Of a DNA stretch of 64,000 nt, positions 16,886-24,308 are shown piece by piece. Below the pieces are notes generated by a model. That model was given only the letters and a program-made list of their open reading frames with translations. It was not told the origin of the DNA and searched no databases. Within the stretch, counting starts at the first letter, position 1; each line of letters opens with the position of its first letter. Made by a program: the position numbers and the translations under genes. Origin of the DNA: Streptomyces platensis (GTDB lineage Bacteria > Actinomycetota > Actinomycetes > Streptomycetales > Streptomycetaceae); assembly GCF_008704855.1 (NCBI RefSeq), contig NZ_CP023691.1, positions 5,084,001-5,148,000 of the forward strand, written 5' to 3'.

Positions 16886-16987
16886 GTGACAACTACCGCG
16901 TGAATCTGGTGACAGAAAGAACTGAAATCACGAGAGAACGCCCCAGGTCAGAGACCGTCAAGATGACAGCTAACGCTGGAAGTCACA
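16886..16987. repeat. Right transposon end: three spaced TnsB-like sites
   Basis: The terminal repeat lies at 16964-16987. On the same strand, inner relatives occur at 16909-16928 (GTGACAGAAAGAACTGAAAT) and 16886-16905 (GTGACAACTACCGCGTGAAT). All three share the GTGACA start. The spacing differs from the left end, as in Tn7, where the two ends have different site arrays. Confidence 0.8.
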
Positions 16988-16992
16988 GTCGG
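16988..16992. repeat. Target-site duplication (right), GTCGG
   Basis: The five bases directly after the terminal ACA are GTCGG, identical to 10080-10084. The remainder up to 17094 shows no gene. Confidence 0.9.
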
Positions 16993-17094
16993 CCTGTGGG
17001 GGCGGCGGGCCGGGTGGCTTGTTCCTTTCTTGCCGGGTGCCCGATGGGGGCGGGGAAACACCCTCGCGGGTGGACGCCGTAACGTCCGACGGCG

Positions 17095-17985
17095 TTACGG
17101 CGGTCCCGGTATGGCCTGCCCCTCCACCGGCCGGGTCCCGATGATGACCGTGGCGTAGAGCTCCTCGGAGGCGGTCACCCTGGGGATCAGCCCGTTGCGG
17201 GTGAAGGCCTCGACCGCGTGCGGGGCCTGCCGTTCGCTCGTCTCGACCAGCAGATGGCCTCCTGGCGCCAGCCACTGTGGCGCGGCTGCGGTCACCCGTC
17301 GCAGGACGTCGAGCCCGTCCGTACCGCCGTCGAGCGCCACCAGCGGCTCGTACTCGCGGGCCTCGGGCGGCAGCAGCCCGACCTCGCCGGTCGGTACGTA
17401 GGGCACGTTGGCCACCAGGACGTCGATACGACCCCGGAGGCCGCCGGGCAGGGCGTCGAAGAGGTCGCCCTCGTACACCTCGCCCCCGGCGGGAACGACA
17501 TTGCGGCGGGCGCAGCGCACCGCGGCGGGCTCGATGTCCGCCGCGTGCAGCTCGATCCGCTCCAGGGCGTCGGCCAATACGGCGCCCACCGCACCGGATC
17601 CGCAGCACAGGTCGACGACGACCGGTGCCCGCCCGGTGCGGGCGCCGGCCCGGCGCCCGAGGCCGACGGCCTGGCCCACGAGGAACTCGGTACGGCGGCG
17701 CGGTACGAAGACGCCGGGATCGACGGTGACCCGCCGGCCGTAGAACTCCGCCCAGCCGACGACGTGTTCCAGGGGCAGGCCGATGACGCGCCGCTCCACC
17801 ATGGCGGCGAGTTCGGCCGCGGTGCGCGCGGTGGAGAGGAGCAGCTCCGCCTCGTCCTCGGCGAAGACGCAGCCGGCGGCGCGCAGTTCGCTGATGACGG
17901 TGGAGCGGGAGTGCGGTGCGGAGAGGGGTGCCGGGAGGGGCGATGAGAGCGGTGACGGGTGGGACGGCAACGGAGATGACGACAT
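17095..17985 (-). CDS. PrmC/HemK-like N5-glutamine methyltransferase
   Basis: 296 residues. A serine/proline-rich leader is followed by the PrmC N-terminal helical bundle (EAELLLSTART, PLEHVVGWAEFYGRRVTVDPGVFVPRRRTEFLV). The class I SAM-binding core has DLCCGSGAVG, and the substrate-glutamine motif is NVPYVP in place of the usual NPPY. Standard PrmC methylates the GGQ glutamine of release factors. The N-V-P-Y variant is typical of a second, paralogous group in Streptomyces with unproven substrate. The start is the ATG at 17985 after GAAAGG. It is the first intact gene right of the transposon. Confidence 0.85.
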   Translation of the reverse strand: MSSSPLPSHPSPLSSPLPAPLSAPHSRSTVISELRAAGCVFAEDEAELLLSTARTAAELAAMVERRVIGLPLEHVVGWAEFYGRRVTVDPGVFVPRRRTEFLVGQAVGLGRRAGARTGRAPVVVDLCCGSGAVGAVLADALERIELHAADIEPAAVRCARRNVVPAGGEVYEGDLFDALPGGLRGRIDVLVANVPYVPTGEVGLLPPEAREYEPLVALDGGTDGLDVLRRVTAAAPQWLAPGGHLLVETSERQAPHAVEAFTRNGLIPRVTASEELYATVIIGTRPVEGQAIPGPP

Positions 17986-18267
17986 GTGAGCCTTTCGGGG
18001 CGCCGAGTGCGCTTCCCGGGTCACGTGTGCCGGAGGGTCACCTGCATCGGGTGGACCGCACGGGCGTGAGCCGGGAGCACCTGCCTGGTCTGGCGGGGAA
18101 TCGGTCTCACCTCCTGGGTCCGTTCACTGATGGCAGCGCCACCCTACCTGACCTGGGCCTCGTCGCCCAGGCAGCCGTGGCGTGGCCGGTCCCGCGACCG
18201 CTGCCCTCCCTCCCCGGACGCCGCAGGGCCGCGGTGGGCGCGAACGCCGAGCCCAACTCACAATGGC

Positions 18268-18301
18268 TGGAAAGTACTTGTCGAATTGGAAAGTACTTGT
18301 C
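18268..18301. promoter_or_regulatory. Direct-repeat operator TGGAAAGTACTTGTC x2
   Basis: The 15-mer TGGAAAGTACTTGTC occurs at 18268-18282 and again at 18287-18301, a period of 19 bp. Each copy contains the palindrome AAGTACTT. It lies 45 bp upstream of the membrane protein/winged-helix operon, so that regulator is the probable ligand. The rest of the gap 17986-18345 shows nothing else. Confidence 0.7.
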
Positions 18302-18345
18302 ACGCTGAATGCAGGAAGCCGGATCATCGGACAGGGGGAATCGGC

Positions 18346-18765
18346 ATGGGTGAGTACGCCTCACACGACGCGGCGGCCGCACTGGCCCGAGTGCGGGAGC
18401 TGGACTCGACGGTGCGGAGGGGATCGAAGTGGTACGTGCGGTATCAAGTGATCTACGGCTGCGCGGCCGCGGTCATGGTGCTGTGCATCGGACTGCTGCC
18501 CTCGCCCCATGGGGTGGCGATCGGCACCGGCGGCTGGATCGCCACCGTCGCCGCGCTGTCGGTCTACGCGGCCCGGCAGCGCGTTTCCCGGCGCGGCTTC
18601 GGTCGGCGGCATATAGGCATGATCATGGTGTGGACGCTGCTCTACCTCGCGGTGCTGTTCCCCGGCGTGACGTGGCATCAGGGTGCCGCGTCGTGGTGGG
18701 TCCCCGGCGCAGTGGTGGTAGCCCTTCCCGGGCTGATAGGCGGCTATCTGGAGGCGCGGCGGTGA
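18346..18765 (+). CDS. Hypothetical membrane protein in operon with winged-helix regulator
   Basis: 139 residues. A soluble N-terminus (MGEYASHDAAAALARVRELD) precedes four hydrophobic helices, among them YGCAAAVMVLCIGLL, GGWIATVAALSVYAA, IGMIMVWTLLYLAVLFPGV and WVPGAVVVALPGLIGGYLE. I know this as a common partner of a small winged-helix repressor in Streptomyces, of unknown function. The ATG at 18346 follows AGGGGGA. The stop overlaps the next start (GTGA), so translation of the two is coupled. Confidence 0.8.
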   Translation: MGEYASHDAAAALARVRELDSTVRRGSKWYVRYQVIYGCAAAVMVLCIGLLPSPHGVAIGTGGWIATVAALSVYAARQRVSRRGFGRRHIGMIMVWTLLYLAVLFPGVTWHQGAASWWVPGAVVVALPGLIGGYLEARR

Positions 18766-19088
18766 CCGAAACGAGTCCGGGAGCACATCCACGTCATGAA
18801 CTCGACGAGGTGATTCACGCCCCGGTCCGCTTCTCCATCGTGGCCACCCTGGCGGCCGCCGACAAGGCCGAGTTCGCCTTCGTCCGCGACACCGTCGAGG
18901 TGAGCGACTCGGTCCTGTCGCGCCAGGTCGCCACCCTGGAGAAGGCCGGCTATGTCGCCGTCACCAAGGGATACGTCGGCAAGCGCCCGCGGACCTGGCT
19001 CGCCCTGACACCCAGCGGCCGCACCGCCTTCGCCGCGCACTGCCAGGCCCTGCGGGCCATAGCGGGAGACGGCGCCGGCGGAGGCTGA
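18762..19088 (+). CDS. Small winged-helix (MarR/PadR-like) regulator
   Basis: 108 residues starting at a GTG that overlaps the previous stop by four bases. The single winged-helix domain reads ELDEVIHAPVRFSIVATLAA, then VRDTVEVSDSVLSRQVATLE as helix-turn-helix and KAGYVAVTKGYVGKRPRTWL as wing. No separate ligand domain is present. It likely binds the AAGTACTT direct repeats upstream of the operon and represses it. Confidence 0.88.
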   Translation: MTETSPGAHPRHELDEVIHAPVRFSIVATLAAADKAEFAFVRDTVEVSDSVLSRQVATLEKAGYVAVTKGYVGKRPRTWLALTPSGRTAFAAHCQALRAIAGDGAGGG

Positions 19089-19188
19089 CGGAGGGTGTGG
19101 CCACCGACGGGGCGACGTGGATGTCAGAGGCGTGCCGTATTTGCCTGGCCCCTTGCAGCCCATCAAACCCCGCCTGGACAAAACGCTG

Positions 19189-19219
19189 TTGACTTGGAGC
19201 GCACTCCAACTCATACCGT
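19189..19219 (+). promoter_or_regulatory. MerR-type promoter upstream of aldo/keto reductase
   Basis: A -35 TTGACT (19189-19194) and a -10 TACCGT (19214-19219) are separated by 19 bp. The palindrome TTGGAG-CGCA-CTCCAA (19194-19209) lies between them. An over-long spacer with a central dyad is the hallmark of promoters activated by MerR-family regulators. No MerR gene is adjacent. Confidence 0.65.
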
Positions 19220-19361
19220 CCGGGACGGGATTACGGGACAGGTCCGCCACGCGGGCCCCGGACTCAAGGCGCAGGGATCAGGGCGCTGGGGGCCGGGAGT
19301 TCGGAGCCCTGAGTCCGGGATGCAGATCCCGTCCACCGCACGTCCAGGAGGTAGCAACAGC

Positions 19362-20354
19362 ATGACCACGACGAATATCCCGACGCGTCACCTCGGTGAG
19401 CTGGCGGTTTCCGCACAGGGGCTCGGCTGCATGGGCATGAGCCACGCCTACGGGGAGTCGGACGACACGCAGTCGATCGCGACCATCAACCACGCGCTCG
19501 ACCTCGGCGTCAGCTTGCTGGACACCTCCGACTTCTACGGCGCGGGACACAACGAGGAGCTGATCGGCCGGGCCATCGCCGGGCGGCGGGACGAGGTGGT
19601 GCTGGCGACCAAGTTCGGCTTCGCCAACGCCCTCGGCGAGCCGACCGTGATCCGGGGCGACGCCGCCTACGTGCGAGAGGCCTGCGACGCGTCGCTGCGC
19701 CGGCTCGGGGTCGACCACATCGACCTCTACTACCAGCACCGCGTCGACCCCGAGGTGCCGATCGAGGAGACCGTCGGCGCGATGGCCGAACTCGTCACGG
19801 CCGGCAAGGTGCGACACCTCGGACTGTCCGAGGCGAGTGCGGCGACCATCCGCCGGGCGCACGCGGTGCATCCGATCGCCGCGCTCCAGAGCGAGTGGTC
19901 GCTGTGGACCCGCGTCCTGGAGGACGAGATCGCACCGGTGTGCCGTGAACTCGGCATCGGCCTGGTGCCGTTCTCGCCGCTCGGCCGCGGATTCCTGACC
20001 GGGCGCTACACCTCGGCGAAGGACCTGCCGGAGTCCGACATGCGCCGCAGCCAGCCGCGCTTCGCCGACGGCAACCTGGAGCAGAACCTGACCATCGTGA
20101 AGAAGCTCGACGAACTCGCCGCGGAGAAGGGCGTCAGCGCCGGCCAGCTCGCCCTGGCCTGGGTGCAGCACCGTGGTGCCGATGTCGTGCCGATCCCCGG
20201 CACCCGCCGCCAGAAGTACCTGGAAGAGAACCTCGGCGCGCTCGCGATCGAGCTGACCACCGAGGAACTCACCGCAATCGACGCCGCCGCCCCGACCGGC
20301 CAGATAGCCGGAACCCGCTACGACGAGGCCAGCATGACGTTCGTCGACGGGTGA
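19362..20354 (+). CDS. Aldo/keto reductase
   Basis: 330 residues of the NADPH-dependent (beta/alpha)8 aldo/keto reductase superfamily, in the large AKR group with Gcy/YajO-like proteins. Catalytic tetrad regions are visible: Asp and Tyr in LLDTSDFYGAG, Lys in LATKFGF, and His in YYQHRVDP. The cofactor-binding motif LGLSEAS and the C-terminal IPGTRR are present. The start at 19362 has CCAGGAGG upstream. It appears monocistronic, with a MerR-type promoter at 19189-19219. Confidence 0.92.
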   Translation: MTTTNIPTRHLGELAVSAQGLGCMGMSHAYGESDDTQSIATINHALDLGVSLLDTSDFYGAGHNEELIGRAIAGRRDEVVLATKFGFANALGEPTVIRGDAAYVREACDASLRRLGVDHIDLYYQHRVDPEVPIEETVGAMAELVTAGKVRHLGLSEASAATIRRAHAVHPIAALQSEWSLWTRVLEDEIAPVCRELGIGLVPFSPLGRGFLTGRYTSAKDLPESDMRRSQPRFADGNLEQNLTIVKKLDELAAEKGVSAGQLALAWVQHRGADVVPIPGTRRQKYLEENLGALAIELTTEELTAIDAAAPTGQIAGTRYDEASMTFVDG

Positions 20355-20539
20355 GGGGCTGAGGACGGGCTTGCAGCGATGAGGCTGAAGGCTGGTCCGA
20401 GGTCCGAGGGCCGAGAGCTGGTGGCTGGTGGCTGGCGGCTGCTGGCGGACGGCTGACGGGCCTGGCTAGGGGCCTGGGGTGCTGTGCCGGACGCTGCCGG
20501 GCCTGATGGGGGCAGGAGTGTGGTTGAGGGGCACGGGCA

Positions 20540-21340
20540 TCAGGCGCTCCCGGGGGCGTTGAGGGTGCCGTGCAGCAGGATGGCGATGAGTTCGTCGAGG
20601 GTCAGCGGCGGTGCGTCGGCCTCCGGCGCCGATGCCGGTGCCTGTAGCCGGGTGAAGAGCAGGCCCAGAAAGGCGGCGGCGACCTTCTCGGGGCTCAGGC
20701 GGAAGGCGGTCCGGTCGGGTTCGAGCAGCTCGATGACCGCGTTGCGCAGGGCGGTGAGGGACTGCGTCCGGCTGCCCGGCGGCGGAGCCTGCCCCTCCCG
20801 GCCGTTCGACGGTGAAGCTTCCCCGCCCCGCCTGTTCGGCCGGGGAGCTTCCCGGTCCCGGCCATCCGGTGGGGGAAGTCCCCCGTCCCGGCCGTCCGGT
20901 GGCGCAGCCTCCCCGCCCCGGCCGTCCGGCGGGGCAGTCTCCCCGCCCCGGCTCCCGATACCGGGGGCCGGGCCCCGCCGATGGCCCGAGGCGTGAAGGG
21001 CGCCGACGACGGTGCCCATGCGTTCCACATGGGCGTGCAGTGCCTCGGCGGCCTCGGCCAGCCGGGCGGCGAGTGGTTCGTCCAGGGAGATCGAGGCGAG
21101 TTCGCGCAGCACATGGTCGGTGCCGACCGCCTCGGTGACGCAGGCGTCCAGCAGCTCGTCCTTGTCCTTGAAGGCCCGGAAGATCGTGCCTTCGCCGATG
21201 CCTGCGGCGCGCGCGATCTGGCTGGTGGTGACGGCCGCGCCGTAGTCCGCCACGAGCGGCAGCGCGGCGGCCACGATCATGGCCCGGCGCTCCTCGACGC
21301 TCATGCCTGGGGCGCGTCGGCGGGAGGTGGGAGGTTTCAT
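20540..21340 (-). CDS. TetR-family regulator with decapeptide-repeat linker
   Basis: 266 residues, longer than the usual 190-220. The N-terminal HTH is normal (RRAMIVAAALPLVADYGAAV, then SQIARAAGIGEGTIFRAFKDKDEL). Between the ligand-domain helices an insert at residues 132-191 consists of six degenerate 10-residue units of the type GGEAAPPDGR, encoded by 30-bp tandem repeats at 20768-20947. The final helical part (LRNAVIELLEP to ILLHGTLNAPG) continues the TetR fold. A perfect palindrome sits just upstream. The repeat is likely a flexible, variable-length loop. Confidence 0.88.
   Translation of the reverse strand: MKPPTSRRRAPGMSVEERRAMIVAAALPLVADYGAAVTTSQIARAAGIGEGTIFRAFKDKDELLDACVTEAVGTDHVLRELASISLDEPLAARLAEAAEALHAHVERMGTVVGALHASGHRRGPAPGIGSRGGETAPPDGRGGEAAPPDGRDGGLPPPDGRDREAPRPNRRGGEASPSNGREGQAPPPGSRTQSLTALRNAVIELLEPDRTAFRLSPEKVAAAFLGLLFTRLQAPASAPEADAPPLTLDELIAILLHGTLNAPGSA
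20768..20947. repeat. Six 30-bp tandem repeats inside tetR gene
   Basis: Successive units of CCCCGGCCGTCCGGCGG-like sequence repeat every 30 bp and encode six decapeptides with the pattern xxEAxPPDGR. The two 5'-most units of the gene are nearly identical, which suggests recent slippage. Confidence 0.8.
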
Positions 21341-21350
21341 GACGACACAC

Positions 21351-21374
21351 TACGGAGTGAGCACTCACTCCGTA
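21351..21374. promoter_or_regulatory. TetR operator palindrome
   Basis: TACGGAGTGAG (21351-21361) and CTCACTCCGTA (21364-21374) are perfect 11-bp inverted arms around CA. The site is 11 bp upstream of the tetR start codon. Besides tetR it could influence the divergent VOC gene at 21483. Confidence 0.8.
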
Positions 21375-21482
21375 CATGGATGCGCGCCTCGGCTTCCCGC
21401 TCCTTAGACTTCTTGCAGCGCGATAGGGCCGGTCCCACGGCCGCTGTGCAGGGCCGTCGCCCGTACGGAAGGACGGCGCGCC

Positions 21483-21890
21483 ATGGACTGGAAGCTCGAA
21501 CTGGTACCGGTTCCGGTCACCGATGTGGAGCGGGCGAAGCGCTTCTACAGCGAGCAGATGGGCTTCGCTGTCGATCACGACATGTGCATCGGCGACGAGG
21601 CGCGCATCGTGCAGCTGACGCCGCCGGGGTCGGGCTGCTCGATCGTCATCGGCGCGGGCACCGGCGTCATGGAGGAGAAGCCAGGTTCTCTGCAAGGGCT
21701 GCAATTGGTGGTCTCCGATATCGCCGCGGCCCGTGCGCAACTGGTGGAACGGGGAGTGCCGGCCGGCCCCGTGCAGCACGTCGAGGACGGCGCGATGGCG
21801 GACGGCCCCGGCGGGGCATGGAACTCGTTCGTCTACTTCAGCGACCCGGACGGCAACGGCTGGGCGCTCCAGGAGCGTCCCGAGACCTGA
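21483..21890 (+). CDS. VOC (glyoxalase/bleomycin-resistance) family protein
   Basis: 135 residues with the paired beta-alpha-beta-beta-beta modules of the vicinal oxygen chelate fold. Module one is LELVPVPVTDVERAKRFYSE; the second ends with VYFSDPDGNGWALQE, a typical C-terminal signature. Metal ligands are only partly evident, so substrate and reaction cannot be given. It is divergent from tetR, with the palindrome at 21351-21374 between them, and is followed 34 bp later by a methyltransferase gene. Confidence 0.88.
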   Translation: MDWKLELVPVPVTDVERAKRFYSEQMGFAVDHDMCIGDEARIVQLTPPGSGCSIVIGAGTGVMEEKPGSLQGLQLVVSDIAAARAQLVERGVPAGPVQHVEDGAMADGPGGAWNSFVYFSDPDGNGWALQERPET

Positions 21891-21924
21891 ACGCGGCGGA
21901 CATGCCCGCTCCTAGGCTCGGCGG

Positions 21925-22758
21925 ATGACGACGCTTCAGGAAGAATTTCTGCGGACCTTTCATGCCGCGCATCCCGCGGTGACCGTGCGGGCGATGGCCC
22001 ACGGAAAGACCGCGGACGGCCGTTCCAGTTACGAGCTGCTGCGGGACCGGGTATCGGAGTGCGACCGGGTGCTGGACCTCGGCTGCGGCGACGGACTGCT
22101 GCTGGAACTCCTCGCCGCCCGGCCGGCGGGCGCCCCCTCGATGCTTGCCGGACTCGATCTCTCCGCCGAGGAGCTGGCGCTGGCCCGCCCCCGGCCGGGC
22201 CTCGCCGCGGCCGACCTCCGCCCCGGCCGGGCGCAGCAACTCCCCTTCGCCGACGGCTGGTTCGACGGCTGCTTATCCCATATGGCGCTGATGCTGATGA
22301 GTGAGGTGGAACAGGTCGCGGCGGAGGTGGCGCGGGTGCTGGCGCCGGGCGGCGTGCTGGCCGTCGTCCTGGGTGCCGGCGCGGCGGGCGGCGAGGCGTG
22401 CGAGAGCTTTCTGCGGCTGGCGCGCCCGCTGTTCGAGGCGGCCCCCGCGGCACAACGGATCCCGCCGCTCGGGGGCCCCCGGCTGCGCACCCGCGAGGGC
22501 TTCGACGCGGTCTTCCGCCCGGCCGGATTCGCCCCGGCGGAGTGGGAGACCGTACGGATCGACCTGACCGGCCCGCCGGAACAGGTCTGGCGGACCGTGG
22601 GCGCGTACTACGACCTCGGGCCGCTCGACCCCGCGGTCACGGCGGATCTGCGGGCCCGCTTCGAGGCGGAGTCGGCGGCGATGGCGCTGCCGGACGGACG
22701 CGTTCCGTGCGGGATGAAGGTCCATGTCGCGATGGCGGTGCGGGGGCGGGGTGCCTGA
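21925..22758 (+). CDS. Class I SAM-dependent methyltransferase
   Basis: 277 residues. SAM-binding motif I is VLDLGCGDGLLLELLAA; the acidic ribose contact is in GLDLSAEEL; motif IV region is LPFADGWFDGCLSH; and the VLAPGGVLAVVL turn is typical of UbiE/Methyltransf_11 enzymes. The C-terminal part has no recognisable substrate domain, so the acceptor is unknown. It follows the VOC gene closely on the same strand and may share its transcript. Confidence 0.88.
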   Translation: MTTLQEEFLRTFHAAHPAVTVRAMAHGKTADGRSSYELLRDRVSECDRVLDLGCGDGLLLELLAARPAGAPSMLAGLDLSAEELALARPRPGLAAADLRPGRAQQLPFADGWFDGCLSHMALMLMSEVEQVAAEVARVLAPGGVLAVVLGAGAAGGEACESFLRLARPLFEAAPAAQRIPPLGGPRLRTREGFDAVFRPAGFAPAEWETVRIDLTGPPEQVWRTVGAYYDLGPLDPAVTADLRARFEAESAAMALPDGRVPCGMKVHVAMAVRGRGA

Positions 22759-22801
22759 GGGGTGATGAATGAGGGTCGATGAATTCGGGTTGCTCGTCAG
22801 C

Positions 22802-22825
22802 GTTCCGATGCGCTTGCATTGGAAC
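22802..22825. promoter_or_regulatory. Palindrome of unknown ownership
   Basis: GTTCCGATGC (22802-22811) and GCATTGGAAC (22816-22825) are inverted arms matching at 9 of 10 positions around GCTT. It lies 78 bp before the small hypothetical gene at 22903 and could be an operator, with no obvious regulator attached. Confidence 0.4.
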
Positions 22826-22902
22826 CGCTCCGCAGCTGAACGGGGCCTGAACCGGGCCTGGTGGGTGCGGGGTGGAGCCAACAACTCATGAGGTGGGGCG
22901 GC

Positions 22903-23166
22903 ATGGCCATGGCGGGGACTGAGGAGCGGGTGGCGCGGGCGGAGGAGGTGCTGCGGGGGTATGGGCTGTCCGAAGCGGGCTGGCGGCAGAGCCCGGGCGG
23001 GAATCTGCGGGAGCTGCTGAGGGATCTCCTGGAGTGGTGCGACGCCACGCAGCATGGCTTCGAGCGGGCGCTGACCGCCGCCCGCGCGCAGCACCAGACG
23101 GAATCTCCAGGAGCTGACGGCGACGCCATGGGGAGCGGCGGCGCCGGACGCGCGGAGAGCGCCTGA
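22903..23166 (+). CDS. Small hypothetical protein
   Basis: About 87 residues, mostly helical (ERVARAEEVLRGYGL, GNLRELLRDLLEWCDATQH, ERALTAARAQHQ) with a glycine/serine-rich tail. I do not recognise a family. The ATG at 22903 has GAGGTGG upstream; an ATG at 22888 is an equally good start. Codon bias is normal for the genome. Confidence 0.5.
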   Translation: MAMAGTEERVARAEEVLRGYGLSEAGWRQSPGGNLRELLRDLLEWCDATQHGFERALTAARAQHQTESPGADGDAMGSGGAGRAESA

Positions 23167-23206
23167 GGGGCCTGGCGGTGGCTCCGGGGGTGTCCGAGTG
23201 GGCGGG

Positions 23207-23518
23207 TCATATGGGGCGCGCCCCAGGCGCCCAGAGGTGCAGCGCCTCGTTCAGGGAGGTGCCGAAGTCGGTGGGCGAGTACTCGGCCTTCGGCCGCACC
23301 TGGGCAAAGTTCTCGTGGCGCACGATGCCGTCGGCCTCCGGTTCGCGCAGCTGCTGCGTCAGCGCCTTCTCGCTGATCTTCGGTAACTCCCGCCGCAGCT
23401 CACCGAACCGCTGTGGGCACTGAGCCCGCGCCCACAGCAGCCGCACCGTCTGTTCGCCGCCGATCACGTCCACCGTGGCGTCCAGCCCGCATGCGTACGG
23501 CCTCCGGCGTGCGCTCAT
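23207..23518 (-). CDS. HxlR-like winged-helix regulator, slightly degenerate
   Basis: 103 residues with the HxlR layout: YACGLDATVDVIGGEQTVRL, then RFGELRRELPKISEKALTQQ and a wing region VRHENFAQVRPKAEYSPTDFG. Compared with normal members it lacks one or two residues after the first helix, and has LREPEADG where LRELExDG is usual, so a helix is interrupted by proline. The ATG at 23518 follows AGGGG. It lies downstream of the FMN reductase gene in the same direction and may regulate it, or may be drifting. Confidence 0.75.
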   Translation of the reverse strand: MSARRRPYACGLDATVDVIGGEQTVRLLWARAQCPQRFGELRRELPKISEKALTQQLREPEADGIVRHENFAQVRPKAEYSPTDFGTSLNEALHLWAPGARPI

Positions 23519-23581
23519 TGCGTCCCCTGATCCGGTTCGCTGCCGGGCCAAAGTGTCGGACGCGTACCGGCCCGGCGGGGC

Positions 23582-24148
23582 TCAGCCGCCGTACGGGCGG
23601 CTTGTGCGGGCCTCGCGGAGGGCCACCGCCCACCAGGTGAGCTGGTGGAGGAGGGTGTCGGCGGCCTGTGCGGCGGGGGCCGGGTCGTGCAGGTGGCCCG
23701 TGTCGTCGAAGAGGTCGCCGGCGAGCCGGAAGCTCACCGTTTCGCGCACCGTGGTGGCGTGCAACTCGGCGAAGACCAGCCGGAGTTGCTCGACGGCGCG
23801 GAGACCGCCGGAGATCCCGCCGTACGACACGAAGCCGACCGGCTTGGCCTGCCACTGGGCATGCAGCAGATCGATGGCGTGCTTGAGCGGGGCCGGGAAG
23901 GAGTGGTTGTACTCCGGGGTGATCACGACGAAGGCGTCCGCCTCGTCGACGCGCTTGGCGAAGGTCTCGTACTCCTCGCTGCCGTAACGGAGTTCGTACG
24001 GGCGGACGGCGTCCAGGTCGATGACGTCCATGTCGATGTGCGGGTGGCCTTCGGTGTGCCGGGTGAACCAGTTCGCGATGACGGGCGCGAACCGGCCCTC
24101 CCGGGTGCTGCCGATGATCACTGCGAGGCGGTAGGGGTGCTCGGACAT
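23582..24148 (-). CDS. NADPH-dependent FMN reductase
   Basis: 188 residues with a flavodoxin-like fold. The phosphate loop IIGSTREGRFAP is at the N-terminus, TPEYNHSFPAPLKHAID is the flavin contact region, and VSYGGISGGLRAVEQLR completes the site. These are hallmarks of the NADPH_FMN_red family, which reduces FMN or quinones. The promoter region carries a SoxR-like box (24218-24235), which suggests induction by redox-active compounds. The ATG at 24148 lies 60 bp after the -10. Confidence 0.9.
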   Translation of the reverse strand: MSEHPYRLAVIIGSTREGRFAPVIANWFTRHTEGHPHIDMDVIDLDAVRPYELRYGSEEYETFAKRVDEADAFVVITPEYNHSFPAPLKHAIDLLHAQWQAKPVGFVSYGGISGGLRAVEQLRLVFAELHATTVRETVSFRLAGDLFDDTGHLHDPAPAAQAADTLLHQLTWWAVALREARTSRPYGG

Positions 24149-24208
24149 GCGGGGCCCTTCAAGGCGTGCGGCGCGAGTCGGTGAACGGCGGGATGCCGTC
24201 TCGACCCG

Positions 24209-24239
24209 ACGCTAGAACCTCAATCGAGCCTGAGGTCAA
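24209..24239 (-). promoter_or_regulatory. SoxR-like promoter of FMN reductase
   Basis: On the minus strand the -35 TTGACC (24239-24234) and -10 TAGCGT (24214-24209) have a 19-bp spacer. An 18-bp dyad with arms CCTCA (24218-24222) and TGAGG (24231-24235) is centred between them. The E. coli SoxR box has the same length and the same ends, CCTCAA ... TTGAGG. Confidence 0.7.
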
Positions 24240-24308
24240 GCGGTGGCGTGGCTGTGCCGCTGCCGCAAAGGGGCTGGGCCGGTCCTCCCTACCGGGCAGT
24301 CCGCCGGG

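Larger units (their letters stand above)
10085..16987. mobile_element. Tn7-like (TnsAB-type) transposon, decayed
   Basis: A 6,903-bp element bounded by 24-bp perfect terminal inverted repeats (10085-10108 and 16964-16987, beginning TGTGACTTCC) and flanked by GTCGG duplications. Extra copies of a 20-bp subterminal motif ending TTGTCAC or CTGTCAC lie inside both ends, as expected for TnsB sites. TnsA is present next to the right end, but only the N-terminal part of TnsB remains, and no TnsC or TniQ gene is visible. Cargo: pentapeptide-repeat protein, YhgE/Pip-like membrane protein, MarR regulator, EndoVII-type HNH nuclease, small membrane protein and an IS481 remnant. Autonomous movement looks impossible; mobilisation in trans is conceivable because the ends are intact. 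Confidence 0.9.

Noticed and set aside
20466..21779. 437-residue frame over the TetR gene
   Set aside because: Arginine-rich shadow of the tetR gene in another frame; it also crosses the operator.
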